Source of the DNA: JAGRCP01 sp942490705
GTDB taxonomy: Bacteria; Chloroflexota; Anaerolineae; Caldilineales; Caldilineaceae
Direction: 5' to 3'
Assembly: GCA_942490705.1 (NCBI GenBank)
Contig: CALNXY010000013.1
Coordinates: 310,001 to 374,000, forward strand
DNA length: 64,000 bases
Below the pieces are notes generated by a model, which was not told where the DNA came from, made no database searches, and saw only the letters and a list, made by a program, of their open reading frames with translations. This document shows, piece after piece, positions 20,201-28,541 of this stretch. A program made the translations under genes and the position numbers. Each line of letters begins with the position of its first letter. Position 1 is the first letter of the stretch.

Positions 20201-20480
20201 TGGGCATGAGGGTCGGTGTAGCCGGTTGGGGCACCGTCCCCGGCCCGGTGGGCGTCTCAATGGGGAAAGGCGGGGTCTTCTCGCCATGGGGCGCCAACGT
20301 TGCCAACGGGGTCGAGACGCGAGCGTATACGCTCTGCTGCGGGCGGGCAAGTCCAGCCAAGGATGTGATGAGGATGGCAATCAGGGCGAAACAGGCGCCG
20401 CGCGTGGCGGCAATTGCGAAGCGTGAGCGGCCGCTTGGACGACGGCGGCGGACGTACAAGACCGATAGACGGGGGACCAT
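14232..20480 (-). CDS. Giant secreted lamin-tail-domain protein with degenerate PHP domain
   Basis: 2082 residues from ATG 20480, chosen because GGAGG lies 7 bases upstream; an ATG at 20522 lacks this. N-terminal Arg-rich segment and hydrophobic signal (about 26-48), then a Pro/Thr linker. Six lamin-tail-type modules follow, at about 122, 308, 497, 681, 868 and 1050 (core SEFLANPDAV...GEWIELFN...LRGW), joined by Pro-rich linkers. A seventh divergent one starts at about 1243. At about 1440-1660 is a PHP/CehA-like domain lacking the metal-binding histidines. A further lamin-tail module (about 1727) has an Asp-rich insertion (DYNGDGVGDDEDEY, calcium-like). The C-terminus (about 1893-2082) looks like OB-fold domains. 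No sorting signal or membrane anchor is visible at the end. Likely an extracellular or surface protein; its job is unknown. Confidence 0.85.
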   Translation of the reverse strand: MVPRLSVLYVRRRRPSGRSRFAIAATRGACFALIAILITSLAGLARPQQSVYARVSTPLATLAPHGEKTPPFPIETPTGPGTVPQPATPTLMPTALPTEPPTVAPTLTLTPTESAPQPFPQLFISEFMANPDAVGDAEGEWIELFNAGDAPIGLRGWILADLGSNRHTIDDDLIIEPGQYLVLGRSADLALNGGAPVDYVYAGYDLANGDDEILLLAPDEREADRVIWSDGSVAGASQERTGFTPGAPWVTAWQAWPGSSGDLGSPGVAYAPNPNPDPPTPAPQPTPPEATPPPAQPSCTTVTSPPDARIYLSEVLANPAAVADSAGEWLELYNGGNGAVNLRCWILSDFGSDSHTIGDDLWIEAGAYRVLARNGNAAENGGVTAAYVYSGFGLGNDDDEVRLLRPEGEQVDLVRWGSGQSQVIASGASLERSSFEPGATWITAWRAWPGSAGDFGSPGAAYVPNPNPMPTDPPVAPTVAPPPTVEPPPDVPPITGPLPKIYLSEFLADPDAVNDAAGEWIELFNGDSAPVNLRGWRIADLGTDGHTIRADLMIQPGQYLVLGRSAARDENGGVDVAYVYSSLSLSNGDDELVLIAPGEREVDRVIWGDGGLDTTKGASLERTGFDSAGWTTAWQSWPGSAGDFGSPGAAYVPNPNPNPGPPPGPEPTAAPPPDVPPITGPLPKIYLSEFLADPDAVNDAAGEWIELFNSDSAPVNLRGWRIADLGTDGHTIRADLMIQPGQYLVLGRSAARDENGGVDVAYVYSSLSLSNGDDELVLIAPGEREVDRVIWGDGGLDTTKGASLERTGFDSAGWTTAWQSWPGSAGDFGSPGAAYVPNPNPNPDPPGNPPATPVPTVAPPDVPPITGDPPRLFISEFLANPSAVSDSAGEWIELFNDDTVAINLLGWQLGDEDDDSYTISENLYILPTQYLVLARNGDPTTNGGVEVDHIYAGLSLANGDDELRLVGPGDVLVDQVRWGQDRGLSATAGAALARAGFDQPPAWVTAYAAWPGSAGDYGSPGAAYAPPPDAPAPSATPPPATLTPPPGGGDLPRLVFSEFLANPDAVGDNEGEWFELHNADTRPVTLRGWQITDLGSDRFVIDDDLTLAQGEFIVFGRNVDPAINGGAPVNVQVTGINLANGADELILLTPDGREVDRVIWGDGGINAPRGASLQRTLGDGPVKWFASAQPWPGSAGDLGTPGQGPDASPPPDGTPTPPPGTTATPTLPPTDPDAVWPAASGSFPLYIEEVAFRSSDEEFVAISNRHDVAVSLAGWSIGDAERPGDGEGIYALPDEATLAPGAIFVIARNGAAFVQRYGRAPDAQIEETEPGVPVLIRRTVLASGRWALSDSGDEVVLLNPAAELVDAVVYGSGDYAALARSGELRPPSSFSLQHVADSGQAADSDQRQRFLFAPPEPFARKGLPAPISPSAIELDDGYQAMWGSLGARSNFTPGFTAPPHYLATAAGAIGLDFIALADTEHVTGRPASPAVLMLPAWRWEDQNDNAAIIFADRSAAIQGGQALVNWLEKERAHALWLEGRIPASARVSAVDGNSASAPGGLRQLLAAWDDSERPLLPGGSVNPPLPGRYIPAPRYTGLAVKGRGEGSLTDAVSQSRGWLSSAPGLWLTLRAEQADGTVAWMGSRIEPANAVTLHIAYGDRTGEVAGLALWQNDRPLRQLDIPPADGRWSVTLPALPGNRYFVVATQADGDFAITAPIQVRGRANQSEIRLNEVMFAPRSDYNGDGVGDDEDEYIELFNPGSTPADLSGWQLAHTWSDEVATRRFTFDPGSYLAGGERRVLWRADTGLYLDDLNEYVRLLAPDGREVDRVEWAELGGGSIGRDEEDGGWQQHTMASPGAVNAGILGTGTDLETTVDPAEGQAGGLPGTLALAKRYGLKRWVQFEAIVTAPPGLFNASMYVADPATDGQTGGLGIQLYLRNGEFPPLTEGDRVLVSGWTTSFRGEMEVALDAPTQIWRVENGTPLSPLAVQPAEIGESLEGRLVSFEGVVSGYQGDSIFLVDPAAPDAEPVRVTVRSSLPWKRPYVNEGERFAVVGIVGQFAKEKPWNGGYRVLVRYPEDLIEQ
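17951..19020. repeat. Near-identical 552-bp tandem duplication within the lamin-tail gene
   Basis: The segment from about 17951 to 18475 repeats from about 18503 to 19020 with a period of 552 bases (184 codons). Comparing them by eye, I find about six single-base differences over some 510 bases, mostly silent. The duplicated unit is one lamin-tail module plus linker. The other modules in the gene are much more diverged. Confidence 0.9.
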
Positions 20481-20912
20481 CGGCGCACCTCCCGGGGGAT
20501 TAGAAGTACAGCGCGATTGCATTGATGAAATTCGTACCTAAATCATACGTGGATGCCGGAGCGCTGTCAAACAAAAAATCCGAATAGGGCGCATACCACA
20601 TTTGGGGGCTGCTCTAGAGAAAGCGACTACTCCGTTCATACACCGCCCTCAAATGGGATGCAGCCATCCGTGTATGGACCGCCCCGGCACGTGATGCCCT
20701 GGATCTGAAATGTCCCAGTCATGCGCTTCTGTTGCAAAAATCTTCATCCTCAGATACGGTACGTGTCGTCACCTGGAGGTCATTCCGCCGTCGTCATGAT
20801 CGTTTGCAACGGAATTCGCGGAATACATGCAGATTTCGTCACCATGCAGACGAGTGGTAGCGACTGGAATGTGATTAGGTGAAAATCCGCATTCATTTAA
20901 GGGAGAGTTAGG
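20481..20912. other. Divergent intergenic region
   Basis: 432 bases between the lamin-tail gene (minus) and the aldo/keto reductase gene (plus). It holds the minus-strand promoter at 20542-20570. On the plus strand only weak promoter-like matches are seen (for example TTGCAA near 20813), but there is a GGGAGAG ribosome site just before ATG 20913. No RNA gene or ORF is recognised. Confidence 0.6.
20542..20570 (-). promoter_or_regulatory. Promoter of the lamin-tail gene
   Basis: TTGACA (20565-20570) and TATGAT (20542-20547) with exactly 17 bases between them on the minus strand. The transcript would start near 20535, leaving about 55 bases before ATG 20480. Confidence 0.75.
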
Positions 20913-21866
20913 ATGGAATATCGACAACTTGGCAGTGCCGGCGTGCGCGTCTCGGTCATCGGGCTGGGGACCAACCGGTTCGGCTCAGAGGCGCTGCCCC
21001 AGGCAGAGGTCAACAACGTCATCGATGCTGCCCAGGATTGGGGCATCAACTTCATAGATAGTGCCAACGCCTACCAGCAAGGTCGTTCCGAGGAGACGCT
21101 GGGCGTGGCGTTGAAGGGGCGGTGGGACAAATTCGTTGTGGCCACCAAATTCTTTTTTCCCACGGGTGACGGACCCAACGACCGGGGTACGTCGCGCTAT
21201 CACCTGATGAACTCGGTTGAGGCCAGCCTGCGCCGGCTGCAAAATGATTACATTGATCTTTACTACGTTCATCGCTGGGACGAGACCACGCCCATTGAGG
21301 AGACCCTGCGCGGTCTGGATGACCTGGTCCGCATGGGGAAAGTGCGCTATGTGGGGACCTCGGACTTCGCAGCATGGCAGTTGGCTGAGGCCAATCTGCT
21401 GGCTGAGATGCGCGGCTGGAGCGCCTTTTCGGTCATTCAGTCCCACTATCACATGTTTGAGCGCCAGGTCGAGCAAGAAGTGCTGCCCTACTGCCGTACC
21501 CACGGCGTCGGCTTTGTGCCCTACTTCCCCCTGGCAGGTGGTTTCTTGACCGGCAAATACAAGCGCGGGGAAGCACCGCCGGCAGGATCACGGGGCGAGT
21601 CCAGCGACTATGTCCAGCAGTATATGACCGATGCTAATTACGACAGGGTGGAAGCGTTGACCGCCTGGGCGGCCGCGCGTGATCGTGGCCTGAACGAATT
21701 GGCCCAGGCCTGGCTCATGGCCCAGCCGCAGGTCTGTTCTGTCATCTCCGGCGCCACAAAGCTGTCCCATGTCGAGAGCAACGTCAAAGCAGCCGATTGG
21801 CTCTTGACCGACGAAGAGTTGGCGGAGATTGGGGCGATTCTTGACCCGGAAGCGGCGGCGGATTAG
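20913..21866 (+). CDS. Aldo/keto reductase
   Basis: 317 residues, a full-length NADPH-dependent TIM-barrel oxidoreductase. The catalytic tetrad is intact: Asp49 (INFIDSANAY), Tyr54, Lys79 (VATKFF) and His120 (YYVHRWD). The cofactor segment near the C-terminus (VISGATKLSHVESNVKA) fits the YajO/Tas-like group. The physiological substrate is not predictable. It starts after GGGAGAGTTAGG and ends at a 15-bp inverted repeat shared with the convergent alcohol dehydrogenase gene. Confidence 0.93.
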   Translation: MEYRQLGSAGVRVSVIGLGTNRFGSEALPQAEVNNVIDAAQDWGINFIDSANAYQQGRSEETLGVALKGRWDKFVVATKFFFPTGDGPNDRGTSRYHLMNSVEASLRRLQNDYIDLYYVHRWDETTPIEETLRGLDDLVRMGKVRYVGTSDFAAWQLAEANLLAEMRGWSAFSVIQSHYHMFERQVEQEVLPYCRTHGVGFVPYFPLAGGFLTGKYKRGEAPPAGSRGESSDYVQQYMTDANYDRVEALTAWAAARDRGLNELAQAWLMAQPQVCSVISGATKLSHVESNVKAADWLLTDEELAEIGAILDPEAAAD

Positions 21867-21875
21867 CGAGATGCC

Positions 21876-21914
21876 CGGATCCCTGCCGTTATGCTCCACA
21901 ACGGCAGGGATCCG
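21876..21914. terminator. Bidirectional hairpin between convergent genes
   Basis: A perfect 15-bp inverted repeat (CGGATCCCTGCCGTT and its complement, loop of nine) lies between the aldo/keto reductase and alcohol dehydrogenase stop codons. No T tract follows on either strand, so it may be a weak terminator or an mRNA-end stabilising structure. Confidence 0.6.
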
Positions 21915-21929
21915 CAATGGCGCCGCAAT

Positions 21930-23012
21930 TTACTCAAACGTGATGACGTTGCGCAGCACCTGCCCGGATTCCATCGCTTCGATTGCTTCATTGATCTGAC
22001 TCAGCGGGTAACGCGCCGTAATCAATTCGTCCAATCGCAGCCGCTTATCCTCGTAAAGCGCGACCAACTGCGGCACATCGACCTGAATGCGCGTGGAGCC
22101 CATCAGGCTGCCGGTGATTGTCTTTTCATTGAGGATCGTTGCCCCTATCGGCAAGGGTATCGACGAAATCCAATCTGGGATCCCAACAAAAACCACCATG
22201 CCGCGCTTGCCAGCCAAGCCATAGGCCTGCTCTGCAGCCGCAGGGCTGCCAACCGTAACAAAGACATAATCTGCCAGGCGCTTGCCCGTGATCTGGGAAA
22301 CTCTTTTCCGGAGACCTTCGTCTGCAGCACTCACCGTGTGCGTTGCGCCAAACTCCAAAGCTGTACTTAGTTTGTTTTCCAATATGTCTACGGCAATGAT
22401 CGGGTATGCGCCCGACAGCTGAGCGCCCTGAATCGAATTCATCCCCACGCCGCCGGCGCCGATTACGACGACGCTACTGCCCGGTCTCACCTGCGCCCGG
22501 TTCACCACTGCACCGTACCCGGTGATGACCCCGCATGCCAATAGCGCAGCTGACTCGAGAGGGATTCGGTCCGGAATCGTTACCAGCTGTGATTGATCGA
22601 CAATGACATATTCGGCGAATGCTGCGGTGTTGAGAGCCTGTCGAATCGTCTGCCCACTCTGGTTGCGAAGCCGACTTGTTTCCGCGAGCGCAAAATGCCC
22701 CTCGCACAGATGGGGATCGCCAACAAGACATCGTTCGCAACGACCACATGAGCGCACCAGCGTAACAACTACATGATCGCCCTTCTTGACCAGGTGGACG
22801 TCGGGCCCAACCTCTTCGACGATTCCAGCGCCCTCATGACCCGCGACCATCGGTAGCTCATCTCCCCAGTCTCCCCGTATTGCATGCACATCGCTGTGAC
22901 AGATGGCCGTAGCCACCATCCTGACCTTGACTTCTCCGGCTTCCGGCGGGTCGATTTCAAGCTCTTCGATGACCAATGGCTGACCGAATTCATAACAGAC
23001 AGCAGCTTTCAT
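21930..23012 (-). CDS. Zinc-dependent alcohol dehydrogenase
   Basis: 360 residues of the medium-chain dehydrogenase family. Catalytic zinc ligands Cys38 (AICHSD) and His59-Glu60 (GHEGAG), four structural-zinc cysteines (89, 92, 95, 103), and the NAD-binding motif VIGAGGVGMNSI (about 183-194). The group is closest to class III/aryl-alcohol-type enzymes that act on alcohols or aldehydes with NAD(P). The start is supported by AGGAGG seven bases upstream. A promoter is seen at 23086-23114. Confidence 0.93.
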   Translation of the reverse strand: MKAAVCYEFGQPLVIEELEIDPPEAGEVKVRMVATAICHSDVHAIRGDWGDELPMVAGHEGAGIVEEVGPDVHLVKKGDHVVVTLVRSCGRCERCLVGDPHLCEGHFALAETSRLRNQSGQTIRQALNTAAFAEYVIVDQSQLVTIPDRIPLESAALLACGVITGYGAVVNRAQVRPGSSVVVIGAGGVGMNSIQGAQLSGAYPIIAVDILENKLSTALEFGATHTVSAADEGLRKRVSQITGKRLADYVFVTVGSPAAAEQAYGLAGKRGMVVFVGIPDWISSIPLPIGATILNEKTITGSLMGSTRIQVDVPQLVALYEDKRLRLDELITARYPLSQINEAIEAMESGQVLRNVITFE

Positions 23013-23085
23013 CTACCACCTCCTGGTGAGTGAAACTTGCTCAGCTAAAGCTCCATCCCGTTCAGCATGTTGCATATGGCACAAG

Positions 23086-23114
23086 AACATAGCATGGACG
23101 CCAGTATCGTGCAA
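23086..23114 (-). promoter_or_regulatory. Promoter of the alcohol dehydrogenase gene
   Basis: TTGCAC (23109-23114) and TATGTT (23086-23091) are 17 bases apart, with TGC before the -10 box, matching the extended -10 pattern seen elsewhere in the window. Confidence 0.65.
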
Positions 23115-23356
23115 TGCACTCTTTTTGGATGCTTGTTCTGAGATCGTCATCGAATGTGCATGGAAGCGTCGTCGGTTGAGGGCGGATTGATCACTCGGGA
23201 CGGCGACTTCCTGGCAGGGCGCTGACTGCCGATAAAGTGGGGGCGTGTAGACTGAACGGGGCGGGCGCAGGCGAACCGCCCGCCGCTATGCCGATATGAC
23301 GAGGCGGTCAATCCGGACAAAGCAGGCGTCGCAGCAGCCGGAATACTGTCAGGCAA

Positions 23357-23385
23357 GAAAAAAGAGAGGAGCTTTCGCCCCTCCC
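23357..23385 (-). terminator. Intrinsic terminator of the CBM48 gene
   Basis: Minus-strand hairpin GAGGGGC-GAAA-GCTCCTC (one G-U pair, GAAA tetraloop) followed by TCTTTTTTC. The pairing is better on the minus strand than on the plus strand, which fixes its direction. Confidence 0.75.
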
Positions 23386-23439
23386 TTATGCTTAATGCTT
23401 AGCGCCTTCGTCTCCCTTTATGCGACTGGATGCGAATCC

Positions 23440-23832
23440 TCAGGCCGCGGTGCGCTGAGTTTCGACGTCAGCCGATCGTTGACGATTGATCCGATGTTGC
23501 ACGACGCTCTGGATTGTGGCTGAAGCGGGCGCCGGCAGGGTCGTTTCGAGCACGCTGTTTTGACTGCCGTGGCCGTTGTCTGCGAAGCCGTCGGCATGCC
23601 ACTCTGTTTGCCACTGACCGTCAATCAGATAGCGAAACTGGTAACGCCGATTGCGCGGCAAGTCGATCGCCGCACGCCAGACGCCATCGCGTTCCTGGAG
23701 CATGGCCAGACCATCCGTGCGCCAATCGTTGAAGTCGCCGCAGACGAAGATGCGATCCGCCCATACGCATGCCGGTAATTCAAAGACAATGTGAACTGTA
23801 TCTGGCTGGTTTGATGCAAGTTTCCGAATCAT
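23440..23832 (-). CDS. Stand-alone CBM48/isoamylase N-terminal-like glycogen-binding protein
   Basis: 130 residues consisting almost entirely of one early-set (Ig-like) domain related to the glycogen-binding domain of AMPK beta and of glycogen-branching/debranching enzymes: IFVCGDFNDWR (28-38), DGVWRAAIDLP, YQFRYLIDGQW (64-74). No catalytic domain is attached. The tail after residue 105 is polar and probably disordered. The start is backed by AGGAGG seven bases upstream, and a terminator follows. It presumably binds alpha-glucan; no glycogen genes are nearby. Confidence 0.82.
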   Translation of the reverse strand: MIRKLASNQPDTVHIVFELPACVWADRIFVCGDFNDWRTDGLAMLQERDGVWRAAIDLPRNRRYQFRYLIDGQWQTEWHADGFADNGHGSQNSVLETTLPAPASATIQSVVQHRINRQRSADVETQRTAA

Positions 23833-24219
23833 GAGACGCCCTCCTAACGGAATCTGATGCCGGTAACTGGCTGGTTTCTACCCCAAGACTTCGTGAGATG
23901 ATCCTGCTATACGACCGTTTTGGATGAAACCAGTGAGTAGCGAAGAAAGCCTGTCAACGCGAAGCACGTCCCCACGTGACAAATTGGTAGCTTTAGTTTA
24001 CGCTTTTGCTTTCGAAAAAACATTAAGCGAAAATTAAAAATTCTCTATGATCGCGCACTCGTTGCTTTGCGCAGAGGGAACGCAGGCAAGCCGTCTAAGT
24101 GCGTATAGGCAAGGAAGTAGCGGGGCTGTGTCAAGCATTTCAGGATGGCGTCTCGAAACCTCGCTGGTCTAACCGGGTAGAGACGCTATCCCGAAATGCT
24201 TACCCATCCATTCACCATC
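23833..24219. other. Intergenic region with AT-rich island and large inverted repeat
   Basis: 387 bases between the CBM48 gene and the end of leuS. An AT-rich stretch (about 23995-24050) stands out against the GC-rich surroundings and carries a plus-strand promoter-like pair, TTAAGC with TATGAT 17 bases downstream (near 24024-24052). No plus-strand gene follows; the transcript would run into the inverted repeat at 24133-24201. A small RNA is possible but unsupported beyond this. Confidence 0.4.
24133..24201. repeat. 22-bp imperfect inverted repeat
   Basis: Left arm 24133-24154 and right arm 24180-24201 are complementary at 20 of 22 positions (outer part AAGCATTTC / GAAATGCTT, inner part GCGTCTC / GAGACGC), around a 25-base loop. 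It lies 19 bases past the leuS stop. There is no T tract, so it is not a classic terminator. Confidence 0.8.
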
Positions 24220-26712
<2,493 letters not shown>

Positions 26713-27007
26713 GATTTGTGTCTCCTCTTGTGTTGCTTAAAACATTGGGTGCGGGATGGATCGTGATTGCACGATCTTTGGCAAACAAAAAACGCGAAGC
26801 GCACCTGAATGACGGACCTGCGCCCGCTGTCCAGCGGGAACTCCAACTCCCCGCAGTGCGTTTCACGTTTCGATTATGGCCCGCCAGTGCCGAAATGATC
26901 CGGCGCGCGGGCTATCTAAGGCCAACCATCCCGCCAACGGCGGTCCCGGCTGTCTTGTCGTGGGTCATGGGTATGCGATTGAAGCGATCTTGTATGATAC
27001 CCATAGT
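26713..27007 (-). promoter_or_regulatory. Long structured leader of leuS with terminator-like element
   Basis: From the predicted transcript start (about 27007) to the leuS ATG. It includes a short ORF (26912-27004), a hairpin at the ORF start, and a terminator-like branched stem: a 14-base arm (26856-26869) pairs with 26791-26804 with one G-U and one mismatch, followed on the minus strand by TTTTTTGTTTG (26781-26792). Inner hairpins include CCCGCT/AGCGGG. This resembles an attenuator. The T-box core (AGGGTGGNACCGCG) is not found. Confidence 0.6.
26912..27004 (-). CDS. Candidate leuS leader ORF (30 aa)
   Basis: ATG 27004 lies 9 bases after the leuS -10 box, so translation would be leaderless. 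The peptide contains a single Leu codon, CTT, directly before the final Arg codon and stop (VGLR-stop). Its first codons form one arm of an 8-bp hairpin, ATGGGTAT/ATACCCAT. It could monitor leucyl-tRNA, but one Leu codon is weak evidence, so this is a candidate only. Confidence 0.35.
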   Translation of the reverse strand: MGIIQDRFNRIPMTHDKTAGTAVGGMVGLR

Positions 27008-27013
27008 GCGGAA

Positions 27014-27044
27014 ATTATAGCATACTTCGCGCAGATTGCGGCAA
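27014..27044 (-). promoter_or_regulatory. leuS promoter
   Basis: TGC-TATAAT (-10 at 27014-27019) with TTGCCG (27039-27044) 19 bases upstream on the minus strand. The consensus extended -10 makes up for the long spacer. Confidence 0.7.
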
Positions 27045-27114
27045 GAGATCTTACACAGCTTTTTGAATTGCAGACAGTGCACCCGTTTTGCTATAGGCCA
27101 GAGCGGAGGAGACA

Positions 27115-28428
27115 ATGGCATATCTAGAACTCATTCGCAGTGGACGCGTCGAGCCCGAGCGTCTGGAGGTCGCGTTCCACGTCGCCGCGGCAAGAGGGCA
27201 GTCGGCTGAGTTTGCCGGCGCGATTGAGGCGGAATACGCTGCTGAGCCCGACAACGTGCTTTGGGCCGCCTGGCACTATCGGCTTGCGTATGCGCTGACG
27301 GAACCAGGCGAAGGCCGAGCCATTGCCTGGGGCTGGGCGATCCTGTTGGCCCTGGTCAACGGCGCGTTGCTTTGGCTGCTGTCGGCCGAACGCTTCATGC
27401 TGGAGCCGGCCAACACGCCCGGCTTCTTGCTGACGTGGGCGCCCGCAAGCGCGGTCTGCGTGTTGATCTTCCTGGCAGTGGCCGGCACGCTGGGCTGGGC
27501 GCGGGCAGCGCTGATCAGCGGCGTCCTATTCGGGTTTACCCTCTATGCGCTCCGGGCCATTCCCTGGCTGGACATAATGGCTTTTCAAGAGCAGTACACC
27601 ACGCTGACAGCCCTCCATCTGCCCTTGCTGGCGTGGAGCGGCGTGGGTATTGCCCTGCTTTGGCGCCGGCGCGATCATGACAACCGCTTTGCCTTCCTGC
27701 TCAAGTCGTTGGAGGTTCTTGTGGTCGGTGGCGTCTTTGCCATTGCGGTGGGGCTCTTCATTGCCATCACCGCCGGGCTCTTTGAGGCGCTGAATATCGA
27801 GCTGACGGACGCGGCCATGCGCGTGCTCGTTATGGGCATCGGCGGCCTCTTGCCTGTGTTGACAGTGGCGATTGTCTACGATCCAACCCTGCCGCCGGCC
27901 CAGCAGCCCTTTGGCGACGGTATGAGCAAGCTGGTTGCGACAATCCTGCGCGTCTTGTTGCCGCTGACGCTCCTGGTGTTGGTCATCTACACCGCCTTCA
28001 TCCCCTTCAACTTTCGGGCTCCGTTTGAGAATCGGGACGTGCTCGTCGTCTACAGCGCCATGCTCTTTGCCGTGGTTGCCTTGCTGACCGGCGTCACGCC
28101 GGCCCCATCCCAGACGCTGGCGCCGGCGGTCGCGCGTTGGCTACGCTGGGGCATGCTGGCGGTCGCCGCATTGGCCTTGCTCGTGGGACTCTATGCCTTG
28201 GCCGCCATCGGCTATCGCACCTGGGAGGGGGGCTGGACGCCCAACCGGCTCACCTTTGTTGGCTGGAATGTCATCAACCTGGGCATCCTGGCCGGCGCGC
28301 TGGCTGGCCTCCTGCGCGGCAAAGAGCGTGCGTGGCCGCGGGCCATGCGCGGCGTGCTCAGCGTGGGCATGATAGCCTATGTTGTTTGGGTGGCGTGGAC
28401 GATCGTAGGCCTGCCGGTGGTCTTTTGA
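27115..28428 (+). CDS. Polytopic membrane protein of unknown function
   Basis: 437 residues. A soluble N-terminal domain of about 70 residues is followed by roughly eleven hydrophobic segments (from about residue 72 to the end) with short Arg-containing loops. Some resemblance to DUF4153-type membrane proteins (central YDP segment) is felt but not convincing. No enzyme motif is seen. A strong ribosome site, GGAGGAG, precedes the ATG. It is transcribed away from leuS and appears to be alone. Confidence 0.8.
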   Translation: MAYLELIRSGRVEPERLEVAFHVAAARGQSAEFAGAIEAEYAAEPDNVLWAAWHYRLAYALTEPGEGRAIAWGWAILLALVNGALLWLLSAERFMLEPANTPGFLLTWAPASAVCVLIFLAVAGTLGWARAALISGVLFGFTLYALRAIPWLDIMAFQEQYTTLTALHLPLLAWSGVGIALLWRRRDHDNRFAFLLKSLEVLVVGGVFAIAVGLFIAITAGLFEALNIELTDAAMRVLVMGIGGLLPVLTVAIVYDPTLPPAQQPFGDGMSKLVATILRVLLPLTLLVLVIYTAFIPFNFRAPFENRDVLVVYSAMLFAVVALLTGVTPAPSQTLAPAVARWLRWGMLAVAALALLVGLYALAAIGYRTWEGGWTPNRLTFVGWNVINLGILAGALAGLLRGKERAWPRAMRGVLSVGMIAYVVWVAWTIVGLPVVF

Positions 28429-28485
28429 GGCTTGATTTGATCTCTGCTGCCCCTTAGGATTGTTCATGGTGAGGACGTTTCGCTG

Positions 28486-28494
28486 TGCTATAAT
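28486..28494 (+). promoter_or_regulatory. Extended -10 promoter of the saccharopine-dehydrogenase-like gene
   Basis: TGC-TATAAT at 28486-28494, 47 bases before the ATG; no convincing -35 hexamer. Confidence 0.55.
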
Positions 28495-28541
28495 GCTGGA
28501 CACGCTCAACCCATAAAAATCATCAGATCTCACCCAAAGCC

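Larger units (their letters stand above)
23013..23439. other. Intergenic region upstream of the alcohol dehydrogenase gene
   Basis: 427 bases. It contains the minus-strand promoter of the dehydrogenase gene, a short GC-rich inverted repeat near 23259-23281 (GGGCGG/CCGCCC) and the terminator of the CBM48 gene. Open frames of about 70 codons (23147-23356 minus, 23296-23523 plus) show no recognisable protein features and are not called. Confidence 0.55.

Noticed and set aside
14878..20541. Many long plus-strand frames opposite the lamin-tail gene
   Set aside because: They arise from the GC-rich repetitive coding strand and contain no recognisable domains; repeated copies mirror the repeats of the real gene.
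26713..27007. T-box riboswitch for leuS
   Set aside because: Core sequence absent and no clear specifier stem; kept only as an unnamed structured leader.
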